64,000 bases of DNA from Hyalella azteca. Lineage: Eukaryota > Arthropoda > Malacostraca > Amphipoda > Hyalellidae. Positions 24,201 to 39,200 of the stretch are shown here, in pieces. The position numbers and the translations under genes were made by a program. The notes under the pieces are model-generated. The model ran no database searches and was not told the origin of the DNA. It was given only the letters and a program-made list of their open reading frames with translations. The DNA is taken from contig NW_025944675.1 of NCBI RefSeq assembly GCF_000764305.2, forward strand, positions 62,001-126,000, written 5' to 3'. Positions within the stretch are counted from its first letter, which is position 1; each line of letters opens with the position of its first letter.

Positions 24201-27200
24201 TTTTTACTCCCGTTCCATGATCGGCTTAGCATTTGGCCTCTTATGTTAAGGGGTGCCTATTTGATATTACTTGTGACACGATGAGGAGACTCAATAAATT
24301 TCCTGGCAAACGTTGCACTGACTTCAGTTTTCTGTTATGTTATTGTGCCTTTTTATATCAATAATAAAGCTGATGTCTCGATTCATAAGAAAACTTTGGC
24401 TGTAGTGCGTGATGGCAATGCAGTATTTTTATTCTGCCGCAATTTTCAAATTTTACGCCAATGAATTCGTCGCAGTCAATTAACCGGCAAGCATTACTTA
24501 GATTGCGATCTCTTAATTCTGCCCACAAATTTAGAGAGCAGCGACGCTGGGTGGCGCTATAATCTAATGGAGACCGGCAATTGGGCGGGTAATTTCGGCG
24601 GAAGTGAAGCTGCGGCAGTTAAATACGCAACATCAGAAGGTTTATCAATATTCAGAAAGAAATGCTGAAAGCCTCACCTCGACTCTTGCTTTTCTTGAAG
24701 TAGAGATCGTCCTCGTATATGTCCCTCGTGAGGCCGAAGTCAGAAATTTTACAAACTCTGTCGGCGTCGAGCAGCACGTTCCGGGCCGCCAGGTCTCGAT
24801 GCACCAGCTGGCACGCACAAAGAGCCATTAAGCACTCATCAAGCATCAATATTTGAAAATAAATAACTATTCAACCAAATTAGATAGATTGGGCCAGGAT
24901 TTTAAGAGCGACGAAGGTCATTGTCAAGCCTGCGTCGTTGAATTCGTCTTCAACGTCTGCGTCGTTGAATTGGGCTAAGTTAGATGAGGAATGCCATGTC
25001 ATGAAGGATCTGATTATTCAAGGACGGGGAAATAGCAATATCTTAACCTTGAGGCTGGCGAGGTACGTCATGCCCTTGCAGATCTGCCAAGCGAAGGAGA
25101 GCAGGTCTCGTGGCGTCACCGTGAGATCTTGGCCAGCGTCCTGCGCGGCTCCCACGCCCTCCTCGAACTCGTAGTGTCGAGACCGCCGCAAGAAGTTCCT
25201 GTAGTGCAGAGCTTGTATCAGACACACTCACAAGGGGGCTAATTAGAGACACACGCTATGAACATAACTAAAATTTGAACACAAAAAATTTAGGTGTAAG
25301 GTAAATAAGAAGCACATCTGAGAAAAATTCTAATAGTTAGTCTTCAGGGTGTAAGTGAGCAATAAGATGATCATCAGTGCGATTTAATTTAAGGCACGAA
25401 CCTAAGAGCGCCGTATTTGCAGTACTCGATGATGAGGTAGATGGGGCCTCCCCTGCTGGTGCAAGCACCCAGCAGCTTCACCACGTTCGGGTGGTTGACG
25501 TCCTTCAGGAGGCTGTACTCTGACAGCAGGTCGCCCAGTTCGGAAGGGGTGCTGTTCTGCTTCAGCATCTTTACGGCCACCGTCGTGCTTCCTGGATATA
25601 TGCAAGGCACAGTTAGGACGAAATACGAACCGAACAGATGATTTAGTTATTGGAGTCTATTAAGTTATTTGCGCAACCAGTGTAGCATTACAGTACTCGC
25701 ATTAAATTCAAGCTGTCAGAATTCAGTTAAAGACGCATTATAACTCACCAGGACGGCCAGCGATGTCGAGCGCTCGTCCCTTCATCACCTTGCCGAACTC
25801 GCCCTCACCCAACGTCTCCTCCAGCGTTAGCTGCGACCGCGGAAACTCCCATGCCACGTCCACCTACCGCATCACACGCATCAGCACAACTACAGAGTCG
25901 GCTACAAATGATCAAGCAGCTGCCTTGCCAGCCATTTCATTCCATAGATAATTCAGCTATAATAAAAGACACCTAATAGATGGATCATTGACGCAGAGCC
26001 AGCTATCAAATCCGCGGGCTAGGCAGCTAGATTGTTTCGTATTTGTTTCTGAAATGCCAACAGAAATCCTGAACAGAGATCATCACAAACATATTTTTGT
26101 CAAAGATTTAAACTAAGGAAGTGAATAAGGCAATGCAAATGAAATGTTAAGGCCTTGGCATGCAAGGAGAGAAGGGAAGGGATATTGCCGCTCTACGGCT
26201 GCATTTGTTAGTATTTAAAGAGGTGCTATTGAAGGCGAAAGGTCACCGGAGAGAGGGTAACAATGTTACCATCTGCACTCCTGTAACTTCTCAGCCTTAA
26301 TGGCTAATTAATTCCATCGACAATTGCAGACTCAGCCATAACATTTGATGGACGCTCTGCGTGGGCCAGAATCAATGATTTCGAATTCCACTTGGCACTT
26401 GGAGGCAATCGAGTCGCGTGAATGTTAAACCGAGCTTCCATTTCGTTGCCTTCTGATTTTAAAAGAAAGTCGCATTGTATTTATTAATTATTACATCACA
26501 ATATGCAAATCATATATACTAAAATTGCAAGCATATTTAATGTGGCGCACAAAAGCATGAATTTGATAATCGGCTGGCACGAAATTTGCTTGATTACAAG
26601 CTCAGCATGCAATTTCGTGCAATGATTTGTTATAGTAAAATTGGGAACCATTTTTAATGATGCTACGTGGAATACGCCAAACATAAATTACTTTAATGGC
26701 GGTGCACTTATGGAACTGATCTCAACGTGGACGCTTATGGTTTATATTTCAACAGCTACGTTGTAGTTCCTGACAGTTGTTTGCTTCAAGTTACAATGCA
26801 ATGATCACAACTGAAAGCTAACGGCTGTGATCAGTCTCAAGCAGCGAATTGGTAGCGAACAAAGCAGCCTAAGCACTGCTGGGGAAATCATGCTCTACAC
26901 ATCAAATGCTCCGACGTTAAATGAAAAAACTAAACTGCCGGGCCTCGGGCGGGTCCAAAGCCAATCTGGGACGAGGACGTCAGAAAAAAAATTAAAAAAC
27001 GCACCGCTAGTGAACTACAGGAAACTATATTAAGCGATTTCCGTTTCGATCGACACTCACGCTGAGGGCGTGCTTCACATTGACGCACGCTGAGGCCTGA
27101 GGGTTTGCCTCTGACCGACACTCGCTGATGGCTGGCTTACAGATTGATACTCACGCTAAGGGCGCCGACGGGCAAGAACTCTGCCATGATGGCATGGGCG

Positions 27201-30200
27201 CTGGTGGAGGTGACAACGGAGCTTGGCCGTGCCCCTGGAGTGCCGTTGACTGCATGAAGTGCCGTTGTGTGGGCCTCGCCATGAGAGGTACTCGCTCCCG
27301 ACGGCCGCTCCTCCATGAAGTCGGGGGCCAGCGCTCCCAGAGTCAGGCTGCCTGATTTGTGCTTGCCGTTACAGCTGTTCTTCTTACTGTTGGACCCCAA
27401 GAAACTTGCGTGAGAAACTTCACTCCTGCTTAGGATGCAATTCAGGTAGGAGTTAATCAAGATGCAATTCAGGTACGTAAATCAATGAGTGGTGCTTGAG
27501 AGGGATAAAAAAATTAAATACAAGCTACCTAACTCAAGCATCATGCTTGAAGCACAAAGGCACCAAAGGCATGAAGAGATTGAAATTCTCCAGGTTTTGC
27601 TCGCAATTATAATTATAGTTTAGAAGCAAGAACGTTATAATAAACAACTACGACAAAGGCTCAAACTGAAAGTCAGACGGAATGGTTTGAGGATATTTGC
27701 AGCCTGCATCGCCTGACGAAGAAGAAATTTTCCGCGGATCAGAAATCGAGTTTAATTTGCGGAAATATTTCCCAGCAAATCACATATAATGGTCATGAAA
27801 GATTTCCATGAAAATGCGCATCAAGAACGAAATTTAAATTGCTTGGCCTAATATATGTTCTGGAAATCGCAGGCAATCCTAAAATATTAGAAGACGCCTA
27901 ATTTATAAATATCACAAAATTCTGCTCGTTTAAAGCAAACGAGGAGGGGGAGGCGGAGGGGGAGCATCTTCAAATCTTAGTAATGCAATCGAGAGGCAAG
28001 TATGCAGAGAAAACTTTGTCCTTAGGGAGGAATAAGAACAAAAGCCATGCGCTCCATTAACGGGATCAGCTTCCCTCAAACCTCGTAGCCGGCGCTACTT
28101 TCATCAATCTTAAGAATAAAGAAAGACTGATAAGGAAACTAAGGCAATAAATTTTATTTGGCGCGGTCACATCAGGAAATCACATTTTCTCAGCCTCAAG
28201 TGATCAGCTAAACTCTAACGCTTGACCCGCTCAACCAATTTCTGTGTTCATTTGAATGTAATTTGCAACTTGATTGGACTTCAGTTGGGCGTTGACAGGC
28301 TAAACATTCTTCACACTTTGGGAATATTCTAACAGGACAATTTTAAAAATGACACGTCAAACGATCCGTCCATGTGGGTGAAATTGTGAGATATAAAGTT
28401 TTCAATGCAGCAAGCATTGCACTTCGAAACTTTAATTTATTTACGTTCTTTACTCCCTACCAATTCGAGTAAATTGAACGGAAAGCTGGCTTTAACCTTG
28501 AGAGAAGAATTCAAGAGCAGTAACTAGGGCATGTTTTTTCGTAATGTCTTCGCAAATGAGATCAGAGATTCGTTTAGCTGCTATTCTCCTTTGGGAAGAG
28601 CACGGTAGGTTGGATCGTTGGCAACAGAAAGCCAAGCCCTAACAGGGCAGAAACATAGTATATATAAAGAATAAGAAAGTACATAGAAAATGAAGCTTCA
28701 AACTTGAATTAGATGCGTGGTGATTTTTGGATTGAAGCTAGCTTATTATTTACGCGTCAATAGGATAGATCGGTTCACTTTAACGATTTTCGCCATTGAA
28801 GATAATTAAACTTTTTTATGATTTGCTTTGGTTATCAGTGTGGTCGATAATAATTTCAGATACCTAATAAATGAACTATAGTAAGCATGGTAAGTGGTCA
28901 TCGGAGAATATGTCGGTCTTACACGAGCAGGGCCTATACTTTCAAAAAAAGTTAAGAGATCGTAAGTTCATCAGCTAATTATTGACGGGCTTTCAAGCAA
29001 AATCCACCAATCATAGACAAGAAAATAGAGCGTAAGTACTTACGTTCACTTAGCGAATTTTGAAAGTATGGCCCCAGGACTCGTTCTTACTCACCGCTGT
29101 AGGCAGATGAAGTAAGCGATGGCGATGCCAACAACGAGCAATACCAGGCATGCCAGTCCAGTCTGACATATCGTGTCGCACTCTCCTGTCATTAAACAAA
29201 CAGTCATTAAGTTCAGATTATCATGAGAGTTCATTTTACATTGAATTTCGGAGCGCTCAAGAAAAATTTATCAAAAATGAGCAACGTTTCACTATATCCA
29301 ACGCTTGAGCAATTCAGGCCGCTATGGTAAACGGAATCCTGGCAGGCCTAAGCATCTTCTCGTCAAAACCCATAAATTATGAATTTTTGCTCCGTATTTT
29401 CCATCGGCACTCATATTTGTCCCTACACCTCCTACACTTGACACTTCCTACATTACACCTCCTACACTTGACACTTCCTACACTTGATACTTCCTACATT
29501 ACACTTCCTACACTTGACACTTCCTACATTACACTTCCTACACTTGACACTTCCTACATTACACTTCCTACACTTGATAAAGTTTGTTGTTTTTTTTTGT
29601 GGCTGAAGTCTGGCACTTGGAGGATACAGAACATGATCGGGCACGCATCGAGGATGCTTACAGTGTCAAGATATTAACTGGGAAATTTATTTTTAATTAT
29701 GGAATTAAGTGACAGTGAGAAATGAAGGGAAGAATTAGGTTTAAAAGTTGCATTGAAATTTTTACATTAGTAGGTGTAAATTTTACATATATAAAAAAAA
29801 TAAAATTTCAAGTAAGCTCTAAATAACAAAACAGGCGTTGAAGTAGAGTTCCTTGATAGATGTGGAATTGAATCGATCTAACTTCACTTACAGAATTCGA
29901 GATTCAAAATAATCAACCAGATTCTGGATGATGGGATTAAGGATGAACGATTTTGAAATGACGGGATTAGGAATAACAGAATTCTCAAATCGAAAGGATA
30001 ATATTTCGAGCAAAGCTGGGCTAACTGCTACTAAAAAATAAAATAGAAGAACTTAACTTCATTTAAATTCATGAATGGTGAACAAAAAAAGATATTGTAA
30101 TGTTTTCATAACTTCAAATCTTTCGAGTGAAAGGTCAGAAAATGACCATCTAATGTAGCTCGCTGGCAAATAAAGTGGGAGAATATTTTTGTTTGGCACA

Positions 30201-33200
30201 AGAAGCACTTGAGGTAATGTCTACTCGTGTGAATGTCATGCTTTCGCATGGAGATTTATTTAGAGAATGTGACAATTGTTTTACTGATGTGCCTCGCCAG
30301 GAGGCAAACTTGTATGCAAAGCAGAAGCACACGTCAACGACTCAAGGGGGTGTTATTGCAACGACACTAAAATTTAGAATAAAACAAAATTTGCATTAAA
30401 AATAAAGCGTTAATGCTAAATGCCGACGACTGAAAGCCAGAATTAACAGCGCTGTTTGAACCATGCAAACCTGAAAGTTAATCACAGAGTTAACATTGAC
30501 ATAATTTAGACCTTTTTAATTAGCCTCAATGTCATTAAATCGAAGGAAGTAAAAATTAAAGAGTTCGAATGTTAATGAGGTATCAATTAAATAGCAGCTT
30601 AAAATAAATCTTCATGGCAATCCAGTATGGATTTTCGACTTCAAAACGAATTAAGCACATTTGACGACCGAAAAACATAAGTTTTAATATGAATTTTGTT
30701 GTGATTTAAGTTGGCAGCATGAAGAAACAAGCCAGGACATAGTTTGTTACGAGTTCGCACCTTCGTTAGGTAATCGTATCGTTGTTACGTACTCGTATCG
30801 CTGTTGTGCGGTCGTATCTTTGTTACGTGCTTGCGTCTTTGTAAGGAACTCGTAACTTTCACGTACTCACGTCTTTGTTACGTTTTCGTATCACTGTTAT
30901 GTACGTAGTCGTTTCCTTGTTACGTATTCTCGTATTTTTGTAACGTAATCTCGTATTTTTGTTACGAATTCTCATATTTGTAACGTACCCTTCCCCTTAT
31001 TTGGAAGCTTAATTATTTAGGACGACGGCACGACGCATTCAAATATTCAGAGCAAATGGAAAGCACGGTCGTTTAAATGTAGCACTGTAATGGAGCTCAA
31101 GCGCATCCTCTCAACCGGAAGCGAATAAAAGAATAAAAATATCGAATATTTAATGAAAATTAACATGGAAAAAGTTCTTGCCACGAATGAACTAGAAATG
31201 TTTTACACTGTATGAACAAATTTCCCACGTAACGAGCTCTTAATGAGGTGTTTTTTTTAAATAAAAGAATAAAGCTCGAAGTTAACGCCGCTCTTGCTGT
31301 CTTTATGTTATTAAATACAGAAAAATATTTAAAACAGCGTTTGTAGTTGTAGCCATATTACACAAAACTCTTAAAAAAAACCGCATGCAGGGATATGCGT
31401 CCCCCAGTATAGATGCACGAATAGAACCAAATGAAGCCCACATTCAGATATTGAAGTATTTTGCGAGCAACTGAAGTACCCACAATAATGGTATTGCAAC
31501 CATAACGGGGATAGTGCCATAGCCAAGCTTCGTTTCTTGCACGCTGTTCAAGCGCGCCACGGGCGATAAGGCGGCAGCTGCTCTGGAGAGCGGCTCAACG
31601 TTTGTCGGTGTTCATGAGAACCAGTTTTTGGTGACATAAATATTCTAGTTTCTGTAGGCATATGCACCTTTGGACGTTGAGAGCAATGCGTAGCTTTTCG
31701 GTGTTATAGAACAAGATAACAAAAACACAAACTTTCTCAAAAGTAATGAATTGAACATCTATACATTTTTGATTATCTAATTAATAACATATGAAAATGT
31801 GGAACCAATTTCCTATTCGAGGGCTTTTTGCGCAACAATGCTAGGCTCGCTGTTGTTATAAAAAATATCAACAAAAAATGAATGCAAATTTTATGAAGAG
31901 TGTTTTGATTGGTTTTGTTTCGGTGAATTCTTTCCGAATCAGTAAAAGAACGCGGAAAGTGTGTAGAATTTGAGGCATAAATAAATGACTGCTTAACATG
32001 TGCCAGTCCAGTTGCACTTAATCGGTAGTTGCAAGTTCACAGTAAAAAAATTAATAAATTTTTTTATATTTGGACAAAATTCAACCTTAAAACCTTGACT
32101 TTCAACCTCATCATTTAAAAATGAGGACCAAACCCAATATATTTTTACCCAAAGAAGCAGAAAACAGTTTAACGAGGACATTATTAGTGAGCGGCAGTCG
32201 GTGAGATTCGCTAACGGCAGGAAAATGTCCGTTCGGTTCCAACAAGTCACAATGTTATGCGAAAAACTTTAAGCCAAACAGCCTCCAGGTCACGAGGCAC
32301 AATTAGTACTTACCTTAACTGTACTAATTAGAAAAACTACAATTGTGTTATGCTTAATTACTTTCATGTTTCAAACGTGTCATGAACACGATGAAGCAAG
32401 CAAGAAACATCACACGAAAAGCCGTTAAAACAATGAATGGTTGTTGTAATATCAGTAGTATACCAAGGAACCTCGGCAGAGTTAATAGATATTATTACGA
32501 GCAGAACTACGAAGAAAATGGCAAGCTTGTTAATTGTTGTGCACTCAATCCACCAGCGTGAGTACCTGAGAGCCCGAAGATATTATTAGTGGAAACCGCG
32601 GCGAGAATATGTCTAGAAAGATATAGTTTTTGAGGAACGAATTGTTAGAGTTTGTTCACAGGAAAACAGGCTCACACGAACAAAAATGGAGCGCTGGATC
32701 ACCTGGAACAGCTCCGGAGAGCTTGAAGCAATCGTGGAGGTGACAGGGCTGGGGAATAGGATCAGCAACTGCTTCCTCTGTACCAATTCAGAGAATTTTA
32801 ATATGAGGGTTAATGAATGGCGTATTATTATTACTATACACGAAGCTGCTATCGTGGCGTCTGGTTCAAACGAACTTCGTGGGCACGTTACACATAAGTT
32901 GAATAGAAAGCGAAAAATAAATAGGCACGAGAAAGGATGGGAACGGATAAAAAATGGCTCAGCCCTTTGATTCATAGGCTGTACGAAATAGTTCCTTCTT
33001 TAGGCGTCGACGAAACACCAGCAACGAAGGAGCCGATGTTCCGGAAGCCGACAGACTCTTCCAGGTTCGGGCGGCGGCGACCGGGAACGCTCTGTCGCTG
33101 ACAGTAGATAGACTTGTGGATGGAACGACGAGATCCGCTGTTGATGACGAACGCAGTCGTCTTCTAGAAAGCAGATCCGATACGCGCTGCAGACATTCCG

Positions 33201-36200
33201 TGAGATAAGGAGGCACCAAGCCGTGAAGGCATCGGAACGTCGGAATAGCGACTTGAACTGCGTGAGCTGCTATACATGCGCAGCCAGTGAAGATCGCGCA
33301 ATATCGGCGTCACATGGTCGAATTTTCACTTATTGCACACGAGTCGCACAGCAGCGTTAATTACGTTTAGTTTAGTGCCGTGGTCGGAAGTCCAACCATA
33401 GTCCAATCTATTCAAAACGAATGCCACCACGAGGGCCTCGAGGCTGCTACTGCCGCATTCATCAATAAAACAAGATGAAGATATATCATTTTGGTGTGCA
33501 CAATTAATTCAATTTAATCAGCATTAAATAAAAATATTTGTGAAGAATGTCGGCTGTTTCGGAAGATGTGAGTAGCTATTTGTTGAATTTAGACAGACTT
33601 TATTATGAAAGAACTTAATTGGACTTTATAATGGCTTCTGGTCATAATTATAATTAAACTTTCTGGATTCACATCAGGTTCTTTCTCTCATGCATTTGAT
33701 ACACAACCCATTGTTCCTCGGTGCAGGGTGACAAACCCTTTCGGGCGTGATATGGAATCAAACAGATTCATTCCATACGGAATAAACTTAATTGGATTAA
33801 TCATTGTAAGCCTCTAAAGCCGTGCCTTTAGAGGCTTACAAATCAGCCTTTAAATTTTCACTAAATACTAGATCGAGCTGCTCAGCGGTGTTCCGGTAAA
33901 AATTAGATGTCTTGTCGTGCACTCTAATTATTAACTTTGAAAACGGTCGAATGCTTAACCTGTCAATGCCAGACTAAAGTCCAATCCAGTTGCAATTTAA
34001 ATTCAAATCAACATAGAAATAGTCTGCATGGTTCGGTCAGGGGTTGACGTCTAGTTGATTGCTCATGGCTCGGAAATTGCGATTTTCCGATGCGATCAAT
34101 TGTTCAATAACCTTGCATCAGTGAAGACGTCGTACCTTGTGAGGTCGTGACGGGTGTGCGGGAGTCGTGGCGCCCTTTGTTGCGGCCGACGGGCGCCGTC
34201 TCCTCGGCGGGGAAGCAGGTGCAGTGGTCGTCGCACGAGCACACCCCCAACCCTCGTGCTATGCCCACTCCCCCTCTGTTGAGCTCGTGGTATTGTCCCC
34301 TGACTCGTGATGCCACTGGGGGACAGACAGAGTAAATAATATTTTTAATAAAGCCTTCTTTACATGGTCGAGACATTACGAACATTATAACATAACACAT
34401 CTCGCACTTACACAACTCATAATATTGAGCAAAACAAACACAAGCTCACCCAGCAGACCCACAGACACCTAGCAGACACGCAGACACTCAGCAGACACGC
34501 AGACACGCAGACAGCCAACAGACACGCAGAAACTCACGGACGCAGTCCTGTGGACAGATCTTGAAGTGGAGTTGCTCGAGCTCGTCGCAGAGGCCGTCCG
34601 GACACGTGGTCAGGTCAGGCGAGCACGTGGCGTAGCGCACGCTCGTGCCAGTGCCTTCGTACGCGCGCCACTGACACGTGCCCGTGCCTATGTCGTCGTG
34701 GAACATACACAGTAGATAGTGACTTGATACTGCGGTGACTATGTGATTATGTGACCTGATACTGCAGTGACTATGTCACTTGATACTGCAGTGACTATTT
34801 GACTTAATACTGCGGTGACTATGTCAATTGAAATTGCACTGACTGTGTGACTGGATACTGCGGTGACTGTGTGACTTGATACTGCGGTGACTATGTGACT
34901 TGATTCTGCTGTGACTTCGGTACTTGATAAAGAAGTGTAATGGTGATTTAACGTATCAGTTAAGTTACGTTACGTAAGTCAATTGAACTTCAATACTCAA
35001 GCCTACAGAAGCCGCCCCATGAGAGCGGATAGCTATCGAGAACAAATTTCGAATGAAATAAATAAATTTCCCAGTTTCGATATATAAATTCTATGATGTT
35101 GCATTTTCAACGATTTACGAAGTGACACCAAACTTGTTAATGAAAATATTGAATTTGGAATGAGTTTGAGGAAAAATCAAGGAATTATAAAAAAACAGCG
35201 AGAAAATAAGACGAGTGGGAAGCTGAGAGGAAAAAGGTGTCGCGTTCAATTGATTAAAAAAATATTTAGTTAAATTTGTAAGAGAATTATTGTATGGAAC
35301 ACATCATTGAAGGAATGAAATTAAAAGCCGTAATATTAGACGACTTTATGTAAGGTGCACCTGAGGCGGCAGTGGCCAGTCCGCAGGTGCTCTCGCACAG
35401 GTCGCTGTAGGTGATGGACGAGCAGGTCTGCAGGTTGCTGGGTGCCGGCAGGTTCTCGGGAGTGGGAGGGAATGGCGCTCCCTGAAACAGGTAAAGAGAA
35501 GGCTATCGGAAGCCCCCAAGCCGAGGGATAACAAGCTATTCTATGATACAAACGAAGAATAAGGCATGTTTATTCATATTGTAATAAGCTATTCTATGAT
35601 TATAACGGCTAACAAGGCATGTTTATTTATAATGTAATTAGCAATTCTATGAGTAGAACTAATAAAATATGTTTCTCGCACCTGGTCCAGGCATGGGCTG
35701 AGGCTGCGACTCCACCACAGCAGAACCTCGAAGCGCTCGACACCATCACTGAAAGTGTCGTTGAGGTCGCTCCTGTCGGGGGGTGAGGTCCTGAGGGCGA
35801 CGTCCCGACGAAGAAGCTCAATGAACAGCGGCTCTTTCTCTCTGTTGGTTCCGTCAAGAGCCTCCTGAAGAAGATCCACATCCGACACGTAAAGTATTCC
35901 CAGGATGGGGGTGACAGACACGCCCTTGTTGAGGCTCTCCTGGGCCAGGCTGAAGACGCCGTTCTTCGTGGATGAGTTGGACACGGTGAGCGTCTTGATG
36001 TCCTCGACATCAGGGCCGGCTTGAGGCATCATGAGGTGTGCGGGCCTAATGATGGATTCTGGTGCTGGATACGTGCTGGACACATCGCTGGATACGAGGT
36101 GTCGGTGGTGCTCCAGCAACGCAGGGGCCAGGTCGGGAGGGATGATCTGGACTAGCCGTGAGAACAGCGGCACAGGCCTGGGAGAGGGCGAGGCTCAGGG

Positions 36201-39200
36201 ACGCAGGCACAGGCATAGGATTGAGTAGGGATGAATTCAATTTTTATGTGAACTTTGTGGTGGTTCAATAGAGATATAGTTTAATGATGTAGTTTCATGA
36301 TATAGTTTCATGATTTAGTTTCATGATATAGTTCAATGATTTAGTTTCATGATGTAGTTTAATGCTATAGTTCAATGATATAGTTTCATGATGTAGTTCA
36401 ATGATATAGTTTCATATAGTTTCTTGCACATTCGCTTTGGAGGAAGGTGACTTTCATAGAATCATGATTTGTATTTCGCTGCCCTAGATCGATAGTTGAG
36501 CTTCTAATTAAACATAAAATCATATTATAAACGAATTTAGAAAGTACTAATTTGCTAATAATTCAATGATTTAAGATTACTCAAGTCACAAATAAGTCTC
36601 ATGGAGAATACTTCTCTGCTCACATCACCCCTCCCTCCCTCTCATCACCCCCTGCCTCCCTCTCATCACCCCTGCCTCTCCTCACATCCCACTCCCTACC
36701 CTTACATACCCCCTCCCTACCCTTTACCCTCCCTCCACTCACATCACCCCCAACCTTCTCTTTCTTCACATCACACTGTTGACGGCGGCGGTGACGGAGG
36801 CGCGTGCACGCAGCAGCTCCCTGAGCTGCTCGTCGCTGACGCTCGCCCCCGCAGCCACGTCCTGCCCCGCGACGTCCTCCTCCAGCGACGTGGACGAGCC
36901 GAGCAGCAACGTCACGTTATACGTCGTCTGCCACACCACCAACGTCACAACCATTAGTAACAACAACAACAACAACTACATGACAACAACCATTAGTAAC
37001 AACAACAACAACAACTACATGACAACAACCATTAGTAAAAACAACTGCAATAACGACAACCAACAACGATACGCAGCAACAACAACCATATGCAGCTACG
37101 AAGGGGCACTGGAGTTAGGGGGTACGTCTTGCGCTGGTTAAGCATTTAAATCAAATGAAGTCAGAAGTTATATATCTTTCGAAACGGAAAAATAAATTAC
37201 AAGCATCGATCGAACACTTGAACTTATCGGCGAGTACGTAATGCTCACCTTATCAGTAGGCACGTGATGCTCACCTTATCAGTGGGCACGTGATGCTCAC
37301 CTTATCAGTGGGCACGTGATGCTCACCTTATCAGTGGGCACGTGATGCTCACCTTATCAGTGGGCACGTGATGCTCACCTTATCAGTGGGCACGTGATGC
37401 TCACCTTATCAGTGGGCACGTGATGCTCACCTTATCAGTGGGCACGTGATGCTCACCTTATCAGTGGGCACGTGATGCTCACCTTATCAGTGGGCACGTG
37501 ATGCTCACCTTATCNGGAACTAGGTGTCACCATAAACTAGGTGTCACCAGGAGTTAGGTGTCATCAGGAACTAGGTGTCATCAGGAACTAGGTGTCACCA
37601 GGAACTAGGTGGCACCATAAACTAGGTGTCACCAGGAGTTAGGTGTCATCAGGAACTAGGTGTCATCAGGAACTAGGTGTCACCAGGAACTAGGCGTCAC
37701 CAGGAACTAGGTGTCACCATAAACTAGGTGTCATCGTAAAATAAGTGGCACCATAAACTGGGTGTCATAAGAAATCAGGGCGTCATATCAACAACTAGGT
37801 TTCATCTGAAATTAGGTGTCACTATAAACCAGGTTGAGCGAGTCCCAGAAAAGTGTCGATGTCGTTGGGAATTATAAGTCAGTAGTTTTGTGTTTATTAT
37901 GAATCGCAAGTCATGGGATAGAACTAATCTTGGAAGACCTACCAGGACTGATGAAGGTGCAGGAGGCGTGGAAGGCGCCGCCGACGAGGGCGCTGCTGGC
38001 GTTGCGGCAGTGCACGTTGTTGATGTTGAACTCGTTGATGCTGTCCAGGAGCACGACGCCGGGGACGCCGCCTTCTGTGTGTACGTGGTAGTCGTTGAAC
38101 ACGTCAGCGTCCAGCACCGTCAGGAGGTTATCCAGCTGTAGGGCGGGAGCGCAACGGGATTAGTCCAGCACCGTCAGGAGGTTATCCAGCTGTAAGGCGG
38201 GAGCGCAACGGGATTAGTCCAGCACCGTCAGGAGGTTATCCAGCTGTGGGGCAGGAGCGCAACGGATTAGTCCAGCACCGTCAGGAGGTTATCCAGCTGT
38301 AGGGCAGGTCCGCAAGGTGATTGGTTCGTGCCTACTCTTCTTGCACGCGACAGCAAGCATTGTGCAAAGTATGCTAGCAACATCTATTGTACTTGATAGA
38401 AGTTTTGGTCGTGTCAATTGTCAATATTTTTAGTATGTTAAAACGACGCGATTATGTACGTAAGTCTGTGATGCATAAATATGTCAGGTTTTCGCGACCT
38501 CATAGAACTGTGATGCAAATTTTGTATCAAGGTTTCCACAACCCACGACTCTTATGCAACTGCTATTCCAAGGCTTCTGCAAGCTATCACTGTTCTGCAA
38601 CTGTTACATCAAAGTTTAAAATTCCCGTGAATGTGATGCAACTAGGTAACAACAAGGCAAGCGATGACAAGTCGTTCACTAACATCTTAATTCTTACCAA
38701 ACATTCAACTTGTTGCTAGCTTATTCAACACAATGATATTCGTCATAAATGCTTAAAAGTAGGAACAACAAAGCCCGTAACCATTGTTGAGAGATAAAAC
38801 CAAAAACATAACTGGTTGATTTCAGCGTCCGAGAATCATGCCACAAATCATAAAAAATAGCTGTTCTTAAGAAGAAACAGCTTATATTTCCAGAACAGGA
38901 CTTTCTTTTGCTGCAGAACTTCAAGGAAATTTCTGACCTTATTGTTCACTCAAATGACCCCAAAAAAATACAGCTCCATGAAACGAAGAACAAATCGGTT
39001 AAACTTTTGCTAATTAAGCGCCCGTTTATAAAGCGGAGTTTTGGAAAGTGCTGACGATAGCAAGAAGAACGAGGCAGAATGAAAAATTTCAGGGATAGAA
39101 AGCTATAAATTTTGGGGTTGGTACTAATGAACATAAGATAATAAGACCATGTTGACAAGAAAATAAATGATTTTTAGGACACAATTTGTCAACAAAACAA

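Larger units (their letters stand above)
29186..32958. other. Ret intron with two tandem arrays
   Basis: It contains the arrays at 29420-29578 and 30758-30990 described separately. Otherwise AT-rich without recognised genes. Confidence 0.5.

Noticed and set aside
35627..36010. Second long minus frame over the Ret exon at 35682-36177
   Set aside because: It does not match the acceptor and donor phases. The other frame reads a cadherin-like sequence.
37044..37141. Possible 8-base microexon (CGCAAGAC) that would repair the Ret phase break
   Set aside because: It has splice-like flanks, but an exon this short cannot be supported without RNA data.
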